Shown: one piece after another, positions 24,333 through 34,125 of the stretch
Layout: each line of letters starts with the position of its first letter
How positions within the stretch are numbered: position 1 is the stretch's first letter
From: Bacillota bacterium
Lineage (GTDB): Bacteria > Bacillota > Clostridia > Peptostreptococcales > Anaerovoracaceae
DNA length: 43,698 bases
NCBI GenBank assembly: GCA_017394515.1
Contig: JAFPXY010000002.1
Span: forward strand, 1 to 43,698
Direction of reading: 5' to 3'
The notes under the pieces: generated by a model
What the model was told of the DNA's origin: nothing
What the model saw: the letters and a program-made list of their open reading frames with translations, nothing else
The model's database searches: none
Translations under genes and position numbers: made by a program

Positions 24333-24358
24333 TCTGTCGGCCCGTGTAAGGTTAATTT

Positions 24359-24853
24359 ATGGAAATAAAGAGAGTTATCACAATTGAAAATGAGGAGGCC
24401 ACTCGTGCTTTTGGACTGGAATTGGCCAGGGAAGCCAAAGCTGGGGATGTAATTGCTCTAATCGGTGATCTGGGGACCGGGAAGACGGCTCTTACAAGGT
24501 ACATCGCTGAGGGGCTTGGCATCAAGGCTCGCATCAGCAGTCCTACCTTCACCATCGTGAAGGAGTATCCCATGGGGCGTATTCCTCTCTATCACTTCGA
24601 TGTGTACAGGCTTGCGGGGGATAATGACATCCTCTCCGGCCAGGATATCCAAGGCGAAGAGGGCAGAGAGATCCGCATGAGAGCCATTGATGAACTGTAT
24701 AACATCGGTGCGGACGAGTATTTTGAGGGTGACGGGCTGACCGTCATCGAGTGGGCCGATTTAATTTATGAAGCTCTTCCTGAAGATACCAAATTCATAT
24801 TTATCGAATATGGTGAGGAAGAGGATCAAAGGGTATACAAATGTACATTTTAG
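24359..24853 (+). CDS. tsaE: tRNA threonylcarbamoyladenosine biosynthesis ATPase TsaE
   Basis: TsaE is the ATPase that resets the TsaBD complex during t6A37 synthesis on ANN-reading tRNAs. It has Walker A GDLGTGKTALT, ISSPTFTIVKEY and YHFDVYRL, then VIEWADLI. Between the last two blocks there are about 25 more residues than the usual short stretch (DNDILSGQDIQGEEG and onward), an expansion I have not seen in standard TsaE. The 164-aa protein ends in TAG (24851-24853) and overlaps tsaB by 13 nt. First gene of the tsaE-tsaB-rimI-tsaD cluster. Confidence 0.93.
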   Translation: MEIKRVITIENEEATRAFGLELAREAKAGDVIALIGDLGTGKTALTRYIAEGLGIKARISSPTFTIVKEYPMGRIPLYHFDVYRLAGDNDILSGQDIQGEEGREIRMRAIDELYNIGADEYFEGDGLTVIEWADLIYEALPEDTKFIFIEYGEEEDQRVYKCTF

Positions 24854-25581
24854 CGATTGAAACCACGGGGCCTTATGGCTCCGTGGCCTTGATAAACGAA
24901 CAAAATCAAATATTGTCTCATAAGGTATCCAAAGAATCCATGAGCCATCTGAAGGACCTGATGCCCATGGTAAGCGAGATGCTTCAGGAAACGGGCATCA
25001 AGGGAAGTGACATTACTGCCATCGCCTGCGATGCGGGCCCGGGATCATTCACAGGAATCAGAATCGGAGTATCCACAGCCAGAGCCCTTTCTCAGGTTTG
25101 GAAGGTGCCTTGCATGAAGGTCTCATCCTTAAGCTCGGCGCTTTTCAAGGACATGCCTTATGAGATCTATCCGAAGGATGGAATAGTCTGCGTCATCCTG
25201 AACGCCAGGAGGAGGCAGGTCTATGGTTTTATCGACGGATATCTCAAAGAAGGTCCCTGGATGATCGATGATATCATCAGGATCGCCAAGGAAGAGATCA
25301 AGGATTCAAAGGAGATCATCTTCTTCGGAGACGGTGTGGATTCCTACGGACAGATCCTGAAGGATGCCTTCGAGGGAACGGAGGTCAGATATATTTTTGC
25401 GCCTGAGGAGCAGAGATATCAGGATGCCGTTGAGATCGCCAGAGTCGGCTTCGTCAAATATAGAGATGGTGAGCTCCTGGACTATGGCGAGCTCCTTCCT
25501 AACTACATGAGGGAGGCCGAGGCTGAGACGAAACTGAGGGCCGGGGAACTGCCCATTTCCAGACTTCCCAAGCAGGAGTAA
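24841..25581 (+). CDS. tsaB: tRNA threonylcarbamoyladenosine biosynthesis protein TsaB
   Basis: TsaB is the inactive paralogue that dimerises with TsaD in t6A synthesis. The 246-aa protein begins with an ASKHA-fold strand (ILAIETTGPYGSVALI) and has DAGPGSFTGIRIGVSTA, the strongest TsaB signature. The start lies inside the end of tsaE, and rimI follows after 3 nt, so translation is probably coupled throughout. It is slightly longer than the common 220-230 aa forms. Confidence 0.94.
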   Translation: MYILAIETTGPYGSVALINEQNQILSHKVSKESMSHLKDLMPMVSEMLQETGIKGSDITAIACDAGPGSFTGIRIGVSTARALSQVWKVPCMKVSSLSSALFKDMPYEIYPKDGIVCVILNARRRQVYGFIDGYLKEGPWMIDDIIRIAKEEIKDSKEIIFFGDGVDSYGQILKDAFEGTEVRYIFAPEEQRYQDAVEIARVGFVKYRDGELLDYGELLPNYMREAEAETKLRAGELPISRLPKQE

Positions 25582-25584
25582 GCC

Positions 25585-26043
25585 ATGGAAGTTTTGATCA
25601 GAAGAGCTGAAGAGGGCGACGTAAACGAGATCGCGGAGCTTGAAGCTGTGTGCTTCAAAGGAGAAGATCCCTGGTCGGCCGGCGCCTTCTACAATGAAAT
25701 AGTGGAAAACCACGATCAGACCTTGTACCTGGTGGCAGTCATAGATGGCCGGATAGTAGGGTACATGGGAGTTTGGAGGATTTTGGATGAAGGTCACATT
25801 ACAAACGTGGCTGTGGATCCGGAATTCAGACGAAATCATATAGGAGAAGCCATCATCCAAGAGATGATCAGGCTCACCTCCGAAGGCGGCACACAGAGTT
25901 GGACCCTGGAAGTCAGGGTGGACAACGAGGCTGCCATTAAACTTTACGAAAAGATGGGCTTTAAAGCAGCAGGCATAAGGCCTAAATATTACGAATACGA
26001 TGGAACGGATGCCCTTATCATGTGGAAGGGCAAAGAACTATGA
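25585..26043 (+). CDS. rimI: Ribosomal-protein-alanine N-acetyltransferase RimI-like
   Basis: A 152-aa GNAT acetyltransferase. The acetyl-CoA site is the block ITNVAVDPEFRRNHIGEAII (R-x-x-x-IG variant), followed by LEVRVDNEAAIKLYEKMGF, which is characteristic of RimI. RimI acetylates the N-terminus of ribosomal protein S18; the cluster tsaE-tsaB-rimI-tsaD is conserved in Firmicutes. Its stop overlaps the tsaD start as ATGA. Confidence 0.9.
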   Translation: MEVLIRRAEEGDVNEIAELEAVCFKGEDPWSAGAFYNEIVENHDQTLYLVAVIDGRIVGYMGVWRILDEGHITNVAVDPEFRRNHIGEAIIQEMIRLTSEGGTQSWTLEVRVDNEAAIKLYEKMGFKAAGIRPKYYEYDGTDALIMWKGKEL

Positions 26044-27056
26044 AAGATAACAAATTTTTGACACTTGGAATAGAAACATCCTGCGATGAGACGGCCATCT
26101 CCGTGGTGGCTGATGGGAGAGAGGTCCTCTCGAACGTCATCTCCTCGCAGATAGATATATTCAAAAACTACGGCGGCGTAGTACCGGAGATCGCTTCTCG
26201 CCACCATCTGGAGAACATCAACGGAGTTCTGGAGACTTCCCTTAAGGAAGCCGGAGTTGCTCTTGATGATATCGACCTGGTGGGAGTCACCATGGGTCCC
26301 GGACTCATCGGCGCTCTTCTCATGGGCGTGTCCACGGCTAAGGCCATAGCTTTTGCTTCCGGAAAGCCCATAGTCGGAGTGCATCATCTTATCGGTCACG
26401 TCAGCGCCAATTTCATCCAGCATGCTGAGCTTGAGCCGCCCTTCATGGCGCTCATCACCTCCGGCGGTCACACGGAGATCGTTCAGGTGGATGATTACGA
26501 TAAGCTGACGGTCTTGGGAGGCACCAGAGACGACGCTGTAGGCGAATGCTACGATAAGGTAGCAAGAGTCCTGGGTTTGGGATATCCCGGCGGTCCTAAG
26601 ATCGACAGGATCGCAAAGGAAGGTAATTCCGAGGCCATTCACTTCAAGAGAGTTTATCTCGAAAAGGACAGCCTGGACTTCAGCTTTTCAGGTCTTAAGA
26701 CTGCGGTCCTTAACTACCTGAATTCTGAGAAGCAGGCGGGAAGAGAAGTGAACAGAGCCGACGTTGCCGCTTCCTTCCAGCAGGCAGTCATGGACGTCAT
26801 CGTTAAGAAGGCCATGGACGCTTGCGAAACGAGAAAAGAAAAGAAACTGGTGCTGGCAGGCGGCGTTGCAGCAAACTCCAAATTGAGAGAGATGCTGGAC
26901 AAAGAATGCGCGAAGCGCCACATCAAACTGTACTATCCGGCGCCGATTCTTTGCACTGATAACGGCGCCATGATAGCGTCAGCAGCATACTACAAATATA
27001 CTAAAAATGGGGCGGACGGTCTTGACATGGACGCTTACCCCTATCTGGAATTCTGA
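26040..27056 (+). CDS. tsaD: tRNA N6-threonylcarbamoyltransferase TsaD
   Basis: TsaD is the catalytic subunit that transfers threonylcarbamoyl to A37 of tRNA. It starts MKDNKFLTLGIETSCDETA. The metal-binding H-x-x-x-H is in GVHHLIGH (His116, His120). MGPGLIGALLMG, TSGGHTEIV, GYPGGPKID and AGGVAANSKLR complete the family pattern. The frame opens at a GTG (26022), but the ATG at 26040 fits family length (338 aa) and has GGAAGGG upstream, and it forms an ATGA overlap with rimI. An ABC-F gene follows 3 nt later. Confidence 0.96.
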   Translation: MKDNKFLTLGIETSCDETAISVVADGREVLSNVISSQIDIFKNYGGVVPEIASRHHLENINGVLETSLKEAGVALDDIDLVGVTMGPGLIGALLMGVSTAKAIAFASGKPIVGVHHLIGHVSANFIQHAELEPPFMALITSGGHTEIVQVDDYDKLTVLGGTRDDAVGECYDKVARVLGLGYPGGPKIDRIAKEGNSEAIHFKRVYLEKDSLDFSFSGLKTAVLNYLNSEKQAGREVNRADVAASFQQAVMDVIVKKAMDACETRKEKKLVLAGGVAANSKLREMLDKECAKRHIKLYYPAPILCTDNGAMIASAAYYKYTKNGADGLDMDAYPYLEF

Positions 27057-27059
27057 TAA

Positions 27060-28994
27060 ATGATTATTCTTTCAGCCAACAAGTTAAAAAAGGCCTACGG
27101 TACCGATGTGGTCCTTGAGGACGCATCCTTTGCCATAAATGCCGGCGAAAAGATCGGCATCATAGGCAAGAACGGGGCAGGTAAAACAACTCTTCTGAAC
27201 ATGCTCGCCGGCGAGTGGGAGGCAACGGAAGGGGAGTTTTTTGTGTCTCAGGATGCGAAGATCGGCTACCTGAAGCAGAGGGACAATTTCTTCAGATCCG
27301 ATACGGTCATCAAGGCCATAGACGGCATCTTCGAGGACATCCACAAGGTTGAAAGGGAGATCGAAGCTGTTACATCTAAGATCGATGAGCTGAGGCATAA
27401 GGGTCTGGAGCCTTCGGAGGACCTCATAAAGAGTTTTGACCGGCTCCACATGGAGTTCGAGAGACTTGGAGGATACACATACAAGTCGGAGATGACCGGC
27501 ATCCTCACATCCATGGCTTTCAGCCAGGCGGATTATCAAAAGAAGATCAGCGAGCTTTCGGGCGGAGAGAGGACCAGACTTGCTCTGGCGGGTCTCCTTC
27601 TGGAGAAACCGGACATCCTTCTTCTGGACGAGCCCACCAACCATCTGGACATCGACACCTTGAGATGGCTTGAGCAGTATCTGGCGGCCTACAAGGGAAC
27701 GGTCCTCATCGTTTCCCACGACAGATACTTCCTGGACAAGGTGGTAAACCGCATCTTTGAGGTAGAACACAAGAGACTTTATACATATAAAGGAAGCTAT
27801 TCCCAGTATGCGGAGCAGAAGCGCATCAGGCGTGAGTCGGAGTTAAAAGCCTATAACAATCAGCAGCGTGAGATCCGCCGCCAGGAAGACATGATCCGCA
27901 CCATGATGGAACATAACACCGAGCATCTGGTGAAACGCGCCCAGTCCAGGGTGAAGCGCCTGGCCATGCTGGACGTTCTGGAAAAGCCCGAGGGCGACGG
28001 CCCCAAGATGAAATTCCGCTTCAAGCAGGATTTCAAGTCCGGAAACGATGTTATCATCGCCGAGGATCTGGGCAAGACTCTCTACGATAAAGAGCCCTAC
28101 AGGCATCTTTTCTCCCACGTGAACTTCGATATCAAACGCGGCGAAAAGATCTGCATCGTGGGACCTAACGGAGTGGGTAAGACCACCCTTTTAAGGATGC
28201 TTCTGGGAGAGCTTAAGCCCACGGAGGGCAGGTTCAAGCTGGGCACCAACGTAGCCTTCGGTTATTACGATCAGGGCCAGCAGCTCCTTCACGACGATCT
28301 GACTGTAATCGAGGAGCTGAGGGATGAATATCATAGATATACGGATACGGAACTCAGGTCCATCTTAGGAAGATTCCTCTTCAGGGGAGAGGACGTATTC
28401 CTTAACGTCGGATCCTTGTCCGGCGGCGAGAAGGCCAGGCTGACCTTGGTGAAGCTCATGATGAGCGGCGCCAACACTTTGATCCTGGACGAGCCTACCA
28501 ACCATATGGATATCGAGTCCAAGGAGGTCTTCGAGGAAGCCCTGAAGGATTTCGAAGGTACGGCCATAATCGTATCCCACGATCGATATTTTTTGCAAAA
28601 GATCCCGACCAGGATGTTCGAACTGACGCCGGAGGGCATCAAGGAGTATCTGGGTAAGTACGATTACTATCTGGAGAAGAAAGCTCAGGAAGAGGAAGCC
28701 TTAGCCATGGGAAGCCGTGGTCAGGACAGCTTTGTTCAGACATCTTCCAAGGAGGAGAGAGCCAACAAGAAGGCTCAGGAGGCCGAGGAGAGAAGGCTCA
28801 GTCGCGAGATCGAGCGCCTCGAGATGGATATCGAGACCAAGGAGAACCGCGTAGCTGAGATCGAAGAGCTGATGCAGAAACCGGAGTATCTGACGGACTT
28901 CACCAAGCTCACCAAACTCAGTGAAGAGATGTCCAAACTCAAGGAAGACATAAACGAAAGTTATGAGAAATGGGAATCTTTGCAGGTAGAATAA
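27060..28994 (+). CDS. ABC-F family ATPase (YdiF/Uup-like)
   Basis: A 644-aa soluble protein with two ABC cassettes and no membrane domain, the ABC-F layout. Cassette 1 has GKNGAGKTTLLN, LSGGERTRLALAGLL and LLLDEPTNHLDI; cassette 2 has GPNGVGKTTLLRM, LSGGEKARLTLVKLM and LILDEPTNHMDI. A charged inter-domain linker lies at about 230-320. The C-terminus (about 560-644) is a Glu/Lys-rich coiled coil. ABC-F proteins act at the ribosomal E site in translation or antibiotic resistance. The coiled-coil tail suggests the YdiF/Uup branch, not a resistance determinant, but this is not certain. Confidence 0.93.
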   Translation: MIILSANKLKKAYGTDVVLEDASFAINAGEKIGIIGKNGAGKTTLLNMLAGEWEATEGEFFVSQDAKIGYLKQRDNFFRSDTVIKAIDGIFEDIHKVEREIEAVTSKIDELRHKGLEPSEDLIKSFDRLHMEFERLGGYTYKSEMTGILTSMAFSQADYQKKISELSGGERTRLALAGLLLEKPDILLLDEPTNHLDIDTLRWLEQYLAAYKGTVLIVSHDRYFLDKVVNRIFEVEHKRLYTYKGSYSQYAEQKRIRRESELKAYNNQQREIRRQEDMIRTMMEHNTEHLVKRAQSRVKRLAMLDVLEKPEGDGPKMKFRFKQDFKSGNDVIIAEDLGKTLYDKEPYRHLFSHVNFDIKRGEKICIVGPNGVGKTTLLRMLLGELKPTEGRFKLGTNVAFGYYDQGQQLLHDDLTVIEELRDEYHRYTDTELRSILGRFLFRGEDVFLNVGSLSGGEKARLTLVKLMMSGANTLILDEPTNHMDIESKEVFEEALKDFEGTAIIVSHDRYFLQKIPTRMFELTPEGIKEYLGKYDYYLEKKAQEEEALAMGSRGQDSFVQTSSKEERANKKAQEAEERRLSREIERLEMDIETKENRVAEIEELMQKPEYLTDFTKLTKLSEEMSKLKEDINESYEKWESLQVE

Positions 28995-29032
28995 ATAATA
29001 TGTGAATTTAATAGTTTTTCACAAAGTTTTTC

Positions 29033-29061
29033 TTGCATAATAGTATTAAGGTGAGTATAAT
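29033..29061 (+). promoter_or_regulatory. Promoter of acpP-rex
   Basis: TTGCAT (29033-29038), a 17-bp spacer and perfect TATAAT (29056-29061). The 47-nt leader holds two AAGCTT palindromes (29076-29081 and 29086-29091) separated by 4 nt. Confidence 0.65.
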
Positions 29062-29108
29062 AACCATTGTTAAACAAGCTTTAATAAGCTTAAATACAGG
29101 AGGATAAA

Positions 29109-29336
29109 ATGGTTTTTGACAAAATTAAAGAGATCATAATGGAACAGCTTCAGGTTGAAGAATCTGAGATCACAATGGACACCAATCTTATGAAAGACTT
29201 AAGTGCAGATTCACTCGATGCAGTTGAGATCATCATGGCTATCGAAGACGAATATGGCATTGAGATCCCCGATGAAGAAGCTGAGAACATTCAGACAGTT
29301 CAGGACCTTGTAAGATTCGTAGAAGAGAATAAATAA
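29109..29336 (+). CDS. acpP: Acyl carrier protein
   Basis: A 75-aa acidic helical protein carrying acyl chains in fatty-acid synthesis. The phosphopantetheine site is Ser35 in DSLD (34-37), followed by [21 protein letters not shown], the typical helix II-III region. CAGGAGG precedes the ATG. It stands apart from other fab genes and is followed 18 nt later by rex. Confidence 0.95.
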   Translation: MVFDKIKEIIMEQLQVEESEITMDTNLMKDLSADSLDAVEIIMAIEDEYGIEIPDEEAENIQTVQDLVRFVEENK

Positions 29337-29354
29337 CAACAATAGGGTGACATA

Positions 29355-29984
29355 ATGAAACAGACCAAACCAATCTCCAAGGCAGTTATAAAGAGGCTTC
29401 CCAGGTATAGACGTTATCTTGGAGAATTAAAGAAAAAGGGAGTCGAGAAAATATCATCTAAGGATTTATCTGAGCTTATCGGCTACACTGCCTCACAGAT
29501 TCGTCAGGATTTGAATAATTTCGGTGGTTTCGGCCAGCAGGGCTATGGTTATAGCGTTGCAAATCTTTATGATGAGATCGGTAACATTCTTGGTCTTAAT
29601 AAGACCTATGAGATCGTTGTGGTGGGCTTCGGCAGACTCGGTCAGGCCATGGCCAGTTACATCGACAAGAACGAGAAACAATTCCACATCGCCGGCATCT
29701 TCGACGTAAGCAACAAGATAAAGGACGTAGAGTTCAAGGACGCTTTCGTTTCAACTTGCGAAGATCTTAAGGAATTTGTACAGAAGAACAATATCGAGAT
29801 CGCGGTGATCACTGTGCCTAGAGAAAAAGGACAGATCGTAGCAGATACTCTGGTAGACGCCGGTATCAAAGGAATCTGGAATTTCTCCTCAGTCGATCTG
29901 GAATTACCCGAAAGGATCTCTGTGGAAAATGTTCATATGTCAGACAGCTTACACGCGTTAGCTTACTATATGAAAGATAAATAA
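29355..29984 (+). CDS. rex: Redox-sensing transcriptional repressor Rex
   Basis: Rex binds DNA when NADH/NAD is low and releases when NADH rises, controlling fermentation and hydrogen genes. The 209-aa protein has an N-terminal winged helix (KAVIKRLPRYRRYLGEL, TASQIRQDLNNFGGFGQQGYGY) and a Rossmann domain with VVVGFGRLGQAMASY. The C-terminal domain-swap helix is present. AGGGTGA precedes the ATG. No perfect Rex operator was found upstream of its own operon or of the hydrogenase in this window. Confidence 0.96.
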   Translation: MKQTKPISKAVIKRLPRYRRYLGELKKKGVEKISSKDLSELIGYTASQIRQDLNNFGGFGQQGYGYSVANLYDEIGNILGLNKTYEIVVVGFGRLGQAMASYIDKNEKQFHIAGIFDVSNKIKDVEFKDAFVSTCEDLKEFVQKNNIEIAVITVPREKGQIVADTLVDAGIKGIWNFSSVDLELPERISVENVHMSDSLHALAYYMKDK

Positions 29985-30016
29985 AAACAACCGGCCTTTT
30001 GGTCGGTTGTTTTTTG
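29984..30016. terminator. Bidirectional terminator between rex and ferredoxin
   Basis: AAAACAACCGGCC (29984-29996) pairs with GGTCGGTTGTTTT (30001-30013) with one G-T wobble, loop TTTT, followed by TTT. On the minus strand a T-rich tract also follows, so it can end both convergent genes. Confidence 0.85.
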
Positions 30017-30045
30017 AGCAATCATTATTAGATTTTATCTTCTAA

Positions 30046-30216
30046 TTATGCTTCTACAGGTGCTTCTACAGGGCAAGCTCCTGCGCAAGCTCCGCAGTCG
30101 ATGCAGGTATCTGCGTCGATTACATAGATTCCGTCGCCCTCAGAGATAGCCTCTACAGGGCATTCAGCTGCACAAGCTCCGCATGAGATGCAAGCATCAG
30201 TAATCTTATAAGCCAT
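30046..30216 (-). CDS. 2[4Fe-4S] ferredoxin, 56 aa
   Basis: A short minus-strand gene, starting ATG 30216 with AGGAGGAAAAC just upstream and ending TAA 30048-30046. The 56-residue product is a clostridial ferredoxin with two cluster motifs: Cys9, 12, 15, 19 (CISCGACAAEC) and Cys38, 41, 44, 48 (CIDCGACAGAC). It is acidic and ends PVEAPVEA. Such ferredoxins are the main low-potential electron carriers in anaerobes and could serve hydrogenase or oxidoreductase partners. It is monocistronic, convergent with rex and divergent from the P-loop/Asp23 gene. Confidence 0.95.
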   Translation of the reverse strand: MAYKITDACISCGACAAECPVEAISEGDGIYVIDADTCIDCGACAGACPVEAPVEA

Positions 30217-30236
30217 TGTTTTCCTCCTACATACAC

Positions 30237-30285
30237 ATAAGATATCTTATAGACGTATTATAACAAATAACTTTTAAATAGTAAA
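30237..30285 (-). promoter_or_regulatory. Ferredoxin promoter with downstream palindrome
   Basis: On the minus strand TTTACT (30285-30280), a 17-bp spacer and perfect TATAAT (30262-30257). A 14-bp perfect palindrome, ATAAGATATCTTAT (30237-30250), lies at about the transcription start and could be an operator. Confidence 0.55.
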
Positions 30286-30300
30286 GAGGGTTTTTTGACC

Positions 30301-31131
30301 ATGGAAATATATACTTTGACGGGCCCATCCGGAACAGGCAAAAGCTACCGGGCTATGGACATATGCAAAGAATTAAATATCGAAGGTGTTATCGACGACG
30401 GGCTCTTTATCTACAAGGGCACGGTTATCGAAGGTGAGTCAGCCAAGCGCTCAGGCACCAAGATCGGAGCCATAAAGGCGGCCATCTTTAACGATGAAGC
30501 CAAAGCCAAAAAAGTGGCCAAGGCCATCAGATCCAAGAAGCCCAAGTCCATGCTGATTTTGGGCACTTCAGACCAGATGGCTGATCTCATCATAGAGAGG
30601 CTGGAACTCAACAGGACCATACGCGGACATCACAAGGTCAAAACGGTCCACAGGATATACATTGAAGATATCACAACAGAAGAAGAACGCCAGGAAGCCA
30701 GAAAGCAGCGCACGAGCTTCGGCAAGCACGTTATACCTGCGCCTGCCATGCAGCTCAAGCGTTCTTTTGCCGGATATTTCCTTGATACCTTAGGTCTGTT
30801 CAAGGGAAGAGCTCAGGCAACCAACGAAAGGACCGTAGTACGTCCCAGCTATAGCTATATCGGAGATTACATCCTTTCTGAAAACGTCATAATCGACATA
30901 GCGGAGATCGCCGCCGAGGAGAAACGCGTCATAAGCGATGTCATCATGGTGACCCAGGAGCCTTCTCCTGAGAACTACATCATCAATATAGCGGTGAAGA
31001 TAAAGTCCAACTGCAGCCTGTGGGATGATGTAATGGACTATCAGAAGACTGTGAACGATATGGTGGAGGAGATGACGGCCTTTAACGTGTCCGAGGTAAA
31101 TATTGAAGTAAGAGGCATAGAATATGATTGA
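30301..31131 (+). CDS. P-loop NTPase fused to an Asp23/Gls24-like domain
   Basis: A 276-aa two-part protein. The N-terminal part starts MEIYTLTGPSGTGKSYRA, with Walker A GPSGTGKS at residues 8-15. A possible sensor strand (VIDDGLFIYKG) and SMLILGTSDQMADLI follow. The last 85 residues resemble the Asp23/Gls24 (DUF322) fold: IGDYILSENVIIDIAEIAAE, a strand NYIINIAVKIKS, then MVEEMTAFNVSEVNIEVRGI. Asp23 proteins are linked to envelope stress. Fusion to an ATPase is unusual to me, although it may be common in some Clostridia. A TTG at 30295 is open, but the ATG with AAAGAGGG 10 nt upstream is preferred. It overlaps the glycosylase gene by 8 nt. Confidence 0.75.
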   Translation: MEIYTLTGPSGTGKSYRAMDICKELNIEGVIDDGLFIYKGTVIEGESAKRSGTKIGAIKAAIFNDEAKAKKVAKAIRSKKPKSMLILGTSDQMADLIIERLELNRTIRGHHKVKTVHRIYIEDITTEEERQEARKQRTSFGKHVIPAPAMQLKRSFAGYFLDTLGLFKGRAQATNERTVVRPSYSYIGDYILSENVIIDIAEIAAEEKRVISDVIMVTQEPSPENYIINIAVKIKSNCSLWDDVMDYQKTVNDMVEEMTAFNVSEVNIEVRGIEYD

Positions 31132-31942
31132 AAAGCATATTTTTAATGGTATAAAAAATCTGGATCTTAAGGAGACCTTCGAGTGCGGCCAATGCTTCAG
31201 ATGGAACATGGAAGAGGATGGAAGCTATACAGGCATCGCCATGAACAATCCCGCAAATATAAGGCTTGAGGGAGATGTTCTCACGGTGGAAGGCTTTGGC
31301 TCCAGAGAGTTCTGGGAGGAATATCTGGATCTCAAGTCAGATTATGGAAAGCTGCAGCAAGTTCTTTGCGAGGGAGAGTGTGAGATCCTGCCTCAGGCCA
31401 TAAGCTGCGGCTCAGGCATCAGGATCCTTCGTCAGGATCTCTGGGAGACCGTGGTGGATTTCATCATTTCCCAGAACAACAACATCCCCAGGATCAAGGG
31501 CTGCATCGAAAGACTGTCAGAGCTCCATGGAGAAGCCGTGGGCGAATTTCGCGGCAAGACCTGGTACGCTGTGCCGACACCGGAGAAGCTGGCTTCCTTA
31601 GAAGTGTCTGACCTGGCTCCGGTTCGCCTGGGATACAGAGATAAATATCTCATAGAGACCGCGAACAAGTGGCTTGAAATGAGCCCGGAAGACCACTGTA
31701 ATGTGGGTTGCTTCCAGGGAGTAGGGCCCAAGGTGGAAGCCTGCATCAGGCTCTTTGGAATGCATGATCTGGAGTCTTTCCCCATCGACGTCTGGGTCAA
31801 GAGACTCATGCACAGGTTCTACGGTTTTGACGAGAAGGATAAGGCAGGCATGGATCGTTTTGCGAAGGAGCATTTCGGCCAATATGCAGGCCTTGCGCAG
31901 CAATATCTTTTCTACTATATTCGTTGCCTGGATATGGAATGA
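31124..31942 (+). CDS. 8-oxoguanine DNA glycosylase/AP lyase (Ogg1-like)
   Basis: A 272-aa base-excision repair enzyme. The N-terminal Ogg domain begins DLKETFECGQCFRW. The helix-hairpin-helix GPD core shows FIISQNNNIPRIKG and GVGPKVEACI, with catalytic Lys203 and Asp222 (in PIDVW). The 19-residue spacing equals that between Lys249 and Asp268 of human OGG1. It removes 8-oxoguanine from oxidised DNA. It overlaps the upstream P-loop/Asp23 gene, so the two are co-expressed. The CIRCE-controlled groES promoter begins right after it. Confidence 0.9.
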   Translation: MIEKHIFNGIKNLDLKETFECGQCFRWNMEEDGSYTGIAMNNPANIRLEGDVLTVEGFGSREFWEEYLDLKSDYGKLQQVLCEGECEILPQAISCGSGIRILRQDLWETVVDFIISQNNNIPRIKGCIERLSELHGEAVGEFRGKTWYAVPTPEKLASLEVSDLAPVRLGYRDKYLIETANKWLEMSPEDHCNVGCFQGVGPKVEACIRLFGMHDLESFPIDVWVKRLMHRFYGFDEKDKAGMDRFAKEHFGQYAGLAQQYLFYYIRCLDME

Positions 31943-31972
31943 TTTTTCACATAAAAATCACACGAAATTGTA

Positions 31973-32000
31973 TTGACAATAAGGGCAGTTTGGGTATAAT
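31973..32000 (+). promoter_or_regulatory. groESL promoter
   Basis: Perfect TTGACA (31973-31978) and TATAAT (31995-32000) with a 16-bp spacer; SigA-type. Confidence 0.9.
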
Positions 32001-32008
32001 AGAATATG

Positions 32009-32035
32009 TTAGCACTCAGAATAACAGAGTGCTAA
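32009..32035 (+). promoter_or_regulatory. CIRCE operator (HrcA binding site)
   Basis: TTAGCACTC (32009-32017), a 9-nt spacer and GAGTGCTAA (32027-32035): a perfect CIRCE element just after the -10. It implies HrcA repression of groESL; hrcA itself is not in the window. Confidence 0.98.
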
Positions 32036-32094
32036 ACACATAAAGAGTAAAAAATGAAAGCAAGGCTTTCAATGATCTATAAGGAGGAATTAAA

Positions 32095-34025
<1,931 letters not shown>

Positions 34026-34061
34026 TTCCAAACGCTTGCAATATTTTAAATATGATGAAAT

Positions 34062-34092
34062 AATACGGTCTATATGGACCGTATTGTTTTAT
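34062..34092 (+). terminator. groESL terminator
   Basis: AATACGGTC (34062-34070) pairs with GACCGTATT (34077-34085), loop TATATG, followed by GTTTTATT. Confidence 0.85.
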
Positions 34093-34095
34093 TTG

Positions 34096-34125
34096 GAAGG
34101 CAGGAAATTTCTGCCTTCTTTTTTT
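34096..34125 (+). terminator. Second terminator after groEL
   Basis: GAAGGCAG (34096-34103) pairs with CTGCCTTC (34111-34118), followed by a run of T to 34125. Confidence 0.8.

Noticed and set aside
29001-29091. TGTGAA/TTCACA (29001-29023) and TTGTTAA (29067-29073) upstream of acpP-rex as Rex operators.
   Set aside because: The first pair has an 11-nt spacer instead of the short Rex spacing, and the second is a half-site without its partner.
34036-34125. N-terminal part of the open frame at 34036-34662 as coding sequence.
   Set aside because: It runs through two intrinsic terminators and has no ribosome binding site.
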